A stretch of DNA of 7,311 nucleotides from Anaerolineaceae bacterium (GTDB lineage: Bacteria > Chloroflexota > Anaerolineae > Anaerolineales > Anaerolineaceae), in assembly GCA_003542325.1 (NCBI GenBank), contig DPKV01000103.1, positions 1 to 7,311 of the forward strand. Reading direction: 5' to 3'. Made by a program: the position numbers and the translations under genes. The notes under the pieces were generated by a model, which was not told where the DNA came from, made no database searches, and was given only the letters and a program-made list of their open reading frames with translations. This document shows positions 1-5,409 of this stretch, piece after piece. Position 1 is the stretch's first letter. Each line of letters opens with the position of its first letter.

Positions 1-1267
1 CAATCCGTTGAATCTGATCCGGTTGAACCATGTGGGAGGTTTCCAAAAATGAGTTAATCTGAGGAATGCCGATCTTATAATCGGGCAAATTCGATTCGGA
101 GAATTGTACTTGGGCGAGACGACCAATGATGGTCGCGTCGGTCATTAACCGGGTCTCGATTGGGTACCCACTGATTTCGCTTAAGATATCGATTAAGCCT
201 GGGTGAAGCTTTGCGAGGCCGACAACCAGAACTTCGTTCATAAAATTCAGCGGGAGGACTTTCAACATCCGGCAAATCTCATAAGGGAGAATGTTGAATA
301 GCGCTTCCAATATTTGATCAAAGTGACCAGGCAGATCACTTTCGTGGATTGCCGTCGTTCCGGATAACCTGGCTTTTGTTTCAAGCCACTGAAATTGGAT
401 ATCCGGTTGTGATGTGGATAGCGCGTTGCAAATTGTTTCACCGGTCCTGCGGTTAAGGGTTAAGGCTGCCTGAACCTCTTCCTCAGTGACCTTCCCCAAT
501 TGTAATAATGCTTCCGCGACGTGTTCATCCCGGAATTCCGGTGCAAATAAACCCCGGCTCTCATGCGTTCGTTTTATCTTCTTTAATAACTGCTCGGGGA
601 GGACAATCAGAGAAGTCCGGCAAGGCCATTTATTTGTGATGGCCTGAACCTTATTGATCTGGTCCGGTTCGCTGATTCCAATAAATAAGGTGTGGTTTGC
701 CCACCATAATGGAATGTAGGATTGCACTTCTCGTCTTAAGGCTGGATCAATATCAAGAAAAGCTGCTAATGTATTAATTGAGGAGGGCTGAATTATGTCT
801 TTGGTGGGCAAATAATAAACCATGCTCATCAATTGAGACCACTGCGCCGTCGTTATCTGATCATCCTGCAGCCATTTATAAAAGACTTGGGACAAAGACT
901 GTGTCTCGGGGGAGAGTTGTCCCCTGGTCAGTAGCGTCTTTTCGATTCCCAATACATCCAGCAGGACTTCAAGTGGAAGAGATGGAGGTCGGGGATCAGC
1001 CTGATTGTAGAGTTGGGCTTGCAAACGAATGACCTGGGAATAACCGATCAAAAAGATGCGGATTGGATATCGAAGGCCTTGTTCAAGGGTGGATAGGTCA
1101 ATGGGTGATAATACTTTAGTTGCCCCGATCCACAACTCATCTCTGGCAATGCCTAGGGGAACGATGCTCAAGGCCCGTGCAAGGGCTTCGGGGAGCATTC
1201 GTCTTATTAATTCGGGGTTGTTATTCCCGGAAAATGGCGGTTCGTGCGTACCAATATTTTTGTCCAT
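1..1267 (-). CDS. Protein with repeated GspE/PilB N-terminal (MshEN/T2SSE_N-like) segments, 3' end beyond window
   Basis: An open frame of 422 codons runs from ATG at 1267-1265 to the window edge with no stop. An in-frame TAA lies seven codons upstream and no other start codon intervenes, so the ATG is firm although no clear Shine-Dalgarno is seen. The protein starts MDKNIGTHEPPFSG and appears soluble, with no signal peptide or membrane segment in the visible part. Residues about 24-90 (MLPEALARALSIVPLGIARD...), 185-235 and 321-388 resemble the compact 'A...ip...v...lwva' fold of T2SSE_N. Residues 248-300 (VAEALLQLGKVTEEEVQAAL then ETICNAL...) follow the paired-helix MshEN pattern, and a further unit seems to begin at about residue 403. 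MshEN domains bind cyclic-di-GMP in MshE-type ATPases and also occur on NfrB-like glycosyltransferases. The canonical RLG start of the binding motif is not visible, so ligand binding is uncertain. No Walker ATPase is seen. It is the third gene of the operon, 83 nt after the GGDEF-like gene. A downstream glycosyltransferase domain is plausible but unseen. Confidence 0.75.
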   Translation of the reverse strand, partial: MDKNIGTHEPPFSGNNNPELIRRMLPEALARALSIVPLGIARDELWIGATKVLSPIDLSTLEQGLRYPIRIFLIGYSQVIRLQAQLYNQADPRPPSLPLEVLLDVLGIEKTLLTRGQLSPETQSLSQVFYKWLQDDQITTAQWSQLMSMVYYLPTKDIIQPSSINTLAAFLDIDPALRREVQSYIPLWWANHTLFIGISEPDQINKVQAITNKWPCRTSLIVLPEQLLKKIKRTHESRGLFAPEFRDEHVAEALLQLGKVTEEEVQAALTLNRRTGETICNALSTSQPDIQFQWLETKARLSGTTAIHESDLPGHFDQILEALFNILPYEICRMLKVLPLNFMNEVLVVGLAKLHPGLIDILSEISGYPIETRLMTDATIIGRLAQVQFSESNLPDYKIGIPQINSFLETSHMVQPDQIQRI

Positions 1268-1350
1268 TGGGGTTATATCCCAGGTTTCTTATCAGAGTGA
1301 AGAAATATTCGTCAACCTTACCGATAATGGTGTTCTTCGATTTCTTCCGG

Positions 1351-2571
1351 TTATTCTTTGAGTGAGATGAGTAAATAACGATATTCAGGATTGGATTTTT
1401 TAATTTCCCAACCCGGGAGGGGATCCTCTTCACCGAAAAGGTTAGTGAGGGTTGTTTTGAACTTGACTACCAGGTAATCGGATTGCAGGAAGAGGAATTC
1501 CGTTGATTCAATGTGGTCCACTTCTCCTAATTTCCGTTCAACTTTGACCAGATCCGCCATTTGGTTGAATCCTTCAACCCAGGCAATCCATTCCTTTTCT
1601 CCCAGATCGATATCTTCGAGCAAGGTGACATAATCATCGCGGGTGACGGAATCGGTCTGATCGACTTCCGGATAGGGTTTTTCATTGAACTCTTCATGCA
1701 CAGGAGATGCATCATCACTTTCAATTGACGCAAATTCCACCACAGGCTGCTCGGAATTAAGGGCAAACATAACCGCGGTTTTCGCACGGTCAACCAGGTC
1801 TTCATCCGTAATTGCATCATCAGGGAAATTAGCGACACCAGCAACAATCCGGGCGTCGACAAGTCGATTAAACTTCTGAAGTAAACGAGTTGTTATAATC
1901 AAAGCGCCATCGAGAGGCGTTTCGGGGAGGATCAACCCAATCCGGCCATTGATAAACCCAACGTCAATGTGGGTCCGGATACTGTCATGAATCGCCTCAG
2001 CCATGACCTTGTTTATCCGCAGGAGGTCAGACTTTGAAATTTGATCCTTTTGGCGATAGTCAAAAAGGACAAGCGAAACATCGCTATGATATCGACGACC
2101 CCGGAGGATTTCCGTTGTCAAAGCCTGTTCGGCGAATTTCCAGCGCATCAGGGATGTCTGCCTGTCGTAGATAACCAGGGAATCGGTAACCTGCTGTAAA
2201 CGGCTGTAATTCTCATCGATTTGATGCAGTTTCCGAACATTTAATTCAGCGAAAAATGCGGTAATGAGGAAAATGATTGCGCCAACACCCGACGACATGA
2301 GGAAGTTCTGGGTGACATTGAGAAGACTGTAACCGGCGCCGGTGAAGAGGGCAACGCTCAAAACAAAACCTACCCAGGTGGCGCTGGGGAAAAGGTTCGC
2401 AAGTGAGAAGACGAGGGTGAACAGATTTAGGGCGATCCCTAAAACTGCTATGGTTGGGCTGAAGCGAATCAGCAAGAAATTACTTACAGCTCCCCAAACC
2501 ACAAGAAGAATGATATATAAAAACAATTTACGAGTAAGCAGTTCGTTTGTATTCTTCATATTGTTTCTCAC
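1351..2571 (-). CDS. Four-helix membrane protein with degenerate GGDEF domain
   Basis: This 406-residue protein starts at GTG 2571-2569, which overlaps the TGA of the BcsB-like gene by four bases (GTGA), implying translational coupling. An ATG at codon 5 is an alternative start. Four hydrophobic segments lie at about residues 15-37, 40-61, 64-85 and 90-109. A short helical linker (RKLHQIDENYSRLQQ) leads to a GGDEF-fold domain at about 131-272: YDRQTSLMRWKF matches the usual D-x-L-T-G-L-x-N-R opening, and GRIGLILPETPLDGA matches the strand after the active site. The signature itself is INGRI (207-211) instead of GGDEF, and no clear RxxD inhibitory site precedes it, so cyclase activity is not expected. 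The layout recalls PelD, a membrane-bound degenerate-GGDEF cyclic-di-GMP receptor of Pel synthesis, but without an obvious GAF domain. Residues about 285-406 are an acidic linker plus a C-terminal region I do not recognise. The likely role is a receptor or scaffold for the polysaccharide synthase at the inner face of the membrane. Confidence 0.8.
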   Translation of the reverse strand: MRNNMKNTNELLTRKLFLYIILLVVWGAVSNFLLIRFSPTIAVLGIALNLFTLVFSLANLFPSATWVGFVLSVALFTGAGYSLLNVTQNFLMSSGVGAIIFLITAFFAELNVRKLHQIDENYSRLQQVTDSLVIYDRQTSLMRWKFAEQALTTEILRGRRYHSDVSLVLFDYRQKDQISKSDLLRINKVMAEAIHDSIRTHIDVGFINGRIGLILPETPLDGALIITTRLLQKFNRLVDARIVAGVANFPDDAITDEDLVDRAKTAVMFALNSEQPVVEFASIESDDASPVHEEFNEKPYPEVDQTDSVTRDDYVTLLEDIDLGEKEWIAWVEGFNQMADLVKVERKLGEVDHIESTEFLFLQSDYLVVKFKTTLTNLFGEEDPLPGWEIKKSNPEYRYLLISLKE

Positions 2572-4772
2572 GATTCTTTAGATGATGGTTTTTTTCGGAA
2601 CAGCGCGATGAGCAAGATGACCAGTGAAAGGCCTGCCATTCCTATTGCTACCCTGACGACCCAAATGGATTGATAATTAGTCAGAATTGCAAAAGGCTCT
2701 TCGTTGCTTGCCTGGGGCAATTCCCCGGATGAATTACCGGTTGTCTCGAGTTGATAGGAACTGGCATTCTCAACAGAAGTGATAACTGCTGCATTCCCAT
2801 TTAAAGTATATCGTACTGCAGGATCAGCCAGGAATTCTCCTGCCATTTCAATTCCTGCCATTTCGTTTGAGATCAATACAAGATATGGCGTTAGTTGATC
2901 GCTTTGGAAGGTTTCCAAAAACGTTTGGATACCGGAAGGTGTTTCCACAATGAGGACCGAAGAATTGTTTTGGGGAAGGCCTGTTTCCTCATCCAGGGGT
3001 AAGGGCAATAATCCATTTAATGTTTCGTTGACCATGGTTTCAGTAGTGCCCAATAAAACAACATGGGTATACCCATCAAACTGGGTCAAGTCTTCATTCA
3101 GGAATAGAAGGTCAATTGAGGCGGGGTTGCCGAATGTGGCTTTGCCAAAGGTAACGGCAATATCCGCCAGACCGTTCATGCCGGTGTTGTCCAGTGTGGA
3201 TGGCACACCGAAAACAAAGCCGTTGAATGTAAAGGGGTCCGAATAACCGTAAGGGAAATGACCCAAATCAAGTGATATTTTCTTCGCTACGTCCGGAAGG
3301 CGGATGGTGGAATCTGCGTTGATATTAAGCCACGCACGAGGAGTAGCTCCGGGCATACAACTTTCCTGCATCAGCATTACATCGTCGGAAAACTGCATGT
3401 TCACTTTGAAGGTGATGATATTATCGCCGACATTAAAATAGCGGAGCGGGATACGAATTTCTTTATAACCATCCTCAGCATTTGCGGAACTCAGTTCAAA
3501 ACTTGCAATAGGGATTGAATTGATCAGCACAGTGACTGGGGATAAGTCGCGACTGATCAATTCCGAATGAGTGAAATGAAGATCAATCCACGCTTCGCTG
3601 TCCACAGTCCATAAAGTTGAAATGGGAAGAGAATACTGGATGGTTTGTTCACGGGTACCCGTAACCGATTGGTCACGATAGCCCAGATCGGCAAAAGACA
3701 CTGCGAGTGGATTGGATACACTCTCCGAGATATCCGTCAGGTGTCTAACAACCGCCCAGGTGCCATTCGATTGTTCATACAACTCGTCAAATGCAGCGGC
3801 TCGGGCGCTTTTTTCCATGGCGTCAGGTGTCTCTCCAGTCAAGGCTAAAAGATGATAGTCATTGTCAAAAGGAGATTTCTGAAGGCTAATCACCCCATCG
3901 TCCTGTTCCAAAGGGTTAAGTTCAGAATACTGGTCATAAATAATATTGATTTCCGGCAGCAGGCCTGCCGAGAAACTCTCGATCTCCTCCAGGGTCGCGA
4001 ACAGGATCAGGTTTCCGGTGGGTTTGGCTACCCTGGCTTCCTGAATTGTCATGGTTTGAACGCTGATATTTCGCCAGTCGGCTAACTGACCCAATTTGGT
4101 CGCGGTGACAGCTAATGCGTTGAGGTGTTGGCGTGAAGGGGAGGCTGGCACGATCAAAGTCACCGTGTTATCAGCAAGGAGACTCGAATCAACTAAAATA
4201 TCAGGCGCGGTATTAAGTTGGGTTTCTCTTGCGATGATAACTGGTGTTATTGCGATCGAAGTGTCGTTATGGACGACAGCCCAAACGCTCTGGTTTTTAT
4301 AATCGGTACAGAAATCCTCGGACACGCCCATAAAGAAACCAATAGTTAACGCGTTGTATCCCTGGATCAACTTCTCTGCCGGAATGGTAATTTCCAGGGT
4401 TCCGAGCTGCGCATTGTCATCGGATAATCCAGTAGTGCCGATTCGCTCACCATTCCAATCCACAAAGAGACTGGATGCGGGATCCAACACATCCGAGTGA
4501 CTGAAACTGATTGTCAGCAGGGCGGGTTCGGAAAACGCCCAATTCTTTGGGAATGTTATTCCAAACGTTCGCGTTTCATCGACTCCCTGGAAGTTAATAT
4601 CCGTTTGGTAATCGAAATCAGCCAGGGTGTAGATCCCGGAAATCGCACTTTCCTGGTTATCAAATTTTGCTTCGACCTGGTATGTCTGGGTTGCACTTCC
4701 CATGAAGAAGGTGGCTGCCAATAAAAACGCAAGAATTGGTTTAAGAGTTGAAACGTGGTTAAAAGTTCTCAT
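2568..4772 (-). CDS. bcsB: BcsB-like cellulose synthase regulatory subunit family protein
   Basis: This 734-residue exported protein has an N-terminal signal peptide (basic MRTFNHVSTLK, then hydrophobic PILAFLLAATFFMGSA, cleavage probably near residue 27) and a C-terminal membrane helix at about 703-725 followed by a basic tail RKKPSSKES. This is the BcsB topology: an extracytoplasmic body with a C-terminal anchor that contacts the BcsA-type synthase. The order of domains also fits: a beta-rich carbohydrate-binding-like domain (about 65-180), an alpha/beta flavodoxin-like domain (about 190-335), a second beta domain (about 375-490) and a second alpha/beta domain (about 495-670). The family's repeated 'Cys...W...(D/N)xS' element appears twice, as FCTDYKNQSVWAVVHNDTSI (C155) and SCMPGATPRAWLNINADSTI (C472). 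A Shine-Dalgarno AGGAAG sits at 4789-4784, 11 nt from ATG 4772. It is the first gene of the minus-strand operon, led by the large divergent gap. The family guides nascent beta-glucan out of the membrane, but the polymer made here is unknown. The symbol denotes family membership, not proven cellulose synthesis. Confidence 0.85.
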   Translation of the reverse strand: MRTFNHVSTLKPILAFLLAATFFMGSATQTYQVEAKFDNQESAISGIYTLADFDYQTDINFQGVDETRTFGITFPKNWAFSEPALLTISFSHSDVLDPASSLFVDWNGERIGTTGLSDDNAQLGTLEITIPAEKLIQGYNALTIGFFMGVSEDFCTDYKNQSVWAVVHNDTSIAITPVIIARETQLNTAPDILVDSSLLADNTVTLIVPASPSRQHLNALAVTATKLGQLADWRNISVQTMTIQEARVAKPTGNLILFATLEEIESFSAGLLPEINIIYDQYSELNPLEQDDGVISLQKSPFDNDYHLLALTGETPDAMEKSARAAAFDELYEQSNGTWAVVRHLTDISESVSNPLAVSFADLGYRDQSVTGTREQTIQYSLPISTLWTVDSEAWIDLHFTHSELISRDLSPVTVLINSIPIASFELSSANAEDGYKEIRIPLRYFNVGDNIITFKVNMQFSDDVMLMQESCMPGATPRAWLNINADSTIRLPDVAKKISLDLGHFPYGYSDPFTFNGFVFGVPSTLDNTGMNGLADIAVTFGKATFGNPASIDLLFLNEDLTQFDGYTHVVLLGTTETMVNETLNGLLPLPLDEETGLPQNNSSVLIVETPSGIQTFLETFQSDQLTPYLVLISNEMAGIEMAGEFLADPAVRYTLNGNAAVITSVENASSYQLETTGNSSGELPQASNEEPFAILTNYQSIWVVRVAIGMAGLSLVILLIALFRKKPSSKES

Positions 4773-4783
4773 ATTATCACAGT

Positions 4784-4789
4784 CTTCCT
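4784..4789 (-). promoter_or_regulatory. Ribosome binding site of the BcsB-like gene
   Basis: On the minus strand AGGAAG lies 11 nt before the ATG at 4772. The spacing is a little long, but it is the only purine-rich match near this start, and the signal peptide directly after the ATG supports the start choice. Confidence 0.55.
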
Positions 4790-4919
4790 AAAGTGAGGAA
4801 AAGATAGGTGCTTATGTGACACAGATAAGTAAGGATTAATTAAGACTAAGAAAGTTCGATCATTCAAATGTAAAATGTTACTCAAATATTCACCTGTAAA
4901 TTAAAAATACACATGCATT

Positions 4920-4941
4920 AAATTAATATTCGGTCATATTA
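4920..4941 (-). promoter_or_regulatory. Candidate operator, copy facing the BcsB-like operon
   Basis: Read on the minus strand the site is TAAT-ATG-ACCGAATATTAATTT. It contains a perfect dyad TAATAT-N6-ATATTA (4941-4924), and its last 15 bases (4934-4920) recur exactly at 5133-5147 on the plus strand. It overlaps the last bases of a TATAAT hexamer, so a protein bound here would sit on the -10 or start-site region. The binding protein is unknown; the SARP-like regulator next door or a dimeric HTH repressor are both possible. Confidence 0.5.
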
Positions 4942-4943
4942 TA
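4938..4943 (-). promoter_or_regulatory. Candidate -10 hexamer for the BcsB-like operon
   Basis: A perfect TATAAT is present on the minus strand about 165 nt upstream of the BcsB-like start. At 17-18 nt spacing the -35 position (TGTTCT or GTGTTC) is a poor match to TTGACA, so if this promoter is real it may depend on an activator. Perfect hexamers can also occur by chance in such AT-rich DNA. Confidence 0.35.
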
Positions 4944-5105
4944 CGGGTAAGGAGTCTCAGAACACGCTAAGAAAAACCTAAAAATTTCTTTTTTGCTATT
5001 CAAAATATTCTGATTATTCCCTGGCGATCTTCAAATTCCTAAAGAGTCCTGATTTGGAGTCCAGAATGAGATAAAATGAAAGAGTAAAGAACGAATAAAT
5101 TTTGT

Positions 5106-5134
5106 TTGACTTTAACAGACTCAGGTAATTAAAC
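5106..5134 (+). promoter_or_regulatory. Weak candidate promoter for the HD-GYP/SARP-like gene
   Basis: TTGACT (5106-5111) matches five of six bases of the -35 consensus. No good -10 follows at 17 nt (TTAAAC); the better hexamer TAATTA (5126-5131) is only 14 nt away and lies inside the candidate operator. The call is tentative, and the true promoter may lie nearer the gene. Confidence 0.2.
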
Positions 5135-5147
5135 CGAATATTAATTT
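5126..5147 (+). promoter_or_regulatory. Candidate operator, copy facing the HD-GYP/SARP-like gene
   Basis: The site TAAT-TAA-ACCGAATATTAATTT shares 19 of 22 positions with the minus-strand copy at 4941-4920, including an uninterrupted 15-bp match. The dyad here is TAATTA-N6-ATATTA, slightly imperfect compared with the other copy. An alternative inverted pair AATTAA/TTAATT (5127-5132 and 5141-5146) also flanks the core. Orientation relative to its gene is the same as in the other copy. Confidence 0.5.
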
Positions 5148-5310
5148 TGAGGACTTCGTAGGTTCACGATTGAAAAAGCGCTCTCTTGAAAAGATTGTTG
5201 TTTTAGTGGATACCGACTTTATCAACCTCCCCATATTTTCTTAAGATCGTCTCCCAATGACAGAATTAAAGATTAACAAATAATAAGCAGGAAAATTAAA
5301 AATATGAGAA

Positions 5311-5339
5311 TTTACTAAAAGTTTGCACGAATCTTGCAA
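5311..5339 (+). repeat. 11-bp-spaced direct repeats upstream of the SARP-like gene
   Basis: Heptamers TTTGCAC (5322-5328) and CTTGCAA (5333-5339) share TTGCA exactly 11 bp apart, and a weaker TTTACTA (5311-5317) keeps the same phase. OmpR/SARP-type winged-helix proteins classically bind heptamers repeated every 11 bp, the class of DNA-binding domain encoded by the gene just downstream. The repeats are short and may be chance. Confidence 0.3.
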
Positions 5340-5401
5340 TAGTATTTAGCGAACCATCAATAACACAAGCAGGTTCGATGATCATGTTGAGCATCTTTTA
5401 T

Positions 5402-5405
5402 GAGG
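5402..5405 (+). promoter_or_regulatory. Ribosome binding site that supports the GTG start
   Basis: GAGG lies 4 nt before GTG 5410. An in-frame TGA at 5401-5403 rules out any longer start, and the next in-frame ATG is codon 39, inside the N-terminal domain. Confidence 0.5.
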
Positions 5406-5409
5406 TAAC

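Larger units (their letters stand above)
4773..5409. other. AT-rich divergent intergenic control region
   Basis: These 637 nt separate the BcsB-like operon (minus) from the HD-GYP/SARP-like gene (plus). The stretch is clearly richer in A and T than the flanking genes and holds no convincing protein-coding frame. It contains two copies of an 18-bp dyad with a 15-bp identical core (4920-4941 and 5126-5147), a perfect TATAAT on the minus strand (4943-4938), a TTGACT on the plus strand (5106-5111) and an 11-bp-periodic repeat close to the plus-strand start (5311-5339). I see no tRNA, no CRISPR repeat, no strong terminator hairpin and no sequence resembling the conserved cores of cyclic-di-GMP riboswitches. 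Confidence 0.8.

Noticed and set aside
778..1365. Plus-strand open frames of 81-101 codons (778-1032, 1056-1361, 1120-1365)
   Set aside because: They lie opposite the long uninterrupted minus-strand MshEN-like frame and show no recognisable domain; they are antisense shadows.
1221..1433. Minus-strand 70-codon frame spanning the junction between the GGDEF-like and MshEN-like genes
   Set aside because: It overlaps the ends of both genes in another frame and its product has no domain-like pattern.
2950..4724. Several plus-strand frames of 67-98 codons opposite the BcsB-like gene
   Set aside because: The minus-strand BcsB-like protein is coherent throughout, so these are chance frames.
4836..4843. 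Palindrome TTAATTAA
   Set aside because: An 8-bp AT palindrome is expected by chance in this composition and has no second copy in a meaningful position.
4885..5010. Extra AATATTC matches at 4885-4891 and 5004-5010 as additional operator copies
   Set aside because: Only the 7-bp centre is shared with the 15-bp core; flanks differ, so they are likely chance in AT-rich sequence.
4773..5409. Possible cyclic-di-GMP riboswitch in either long leader
   Set aside because: I looked for the conserved GEMM core elements on both strands and did not see them; the region is too AT-rich and unstructured by eye.
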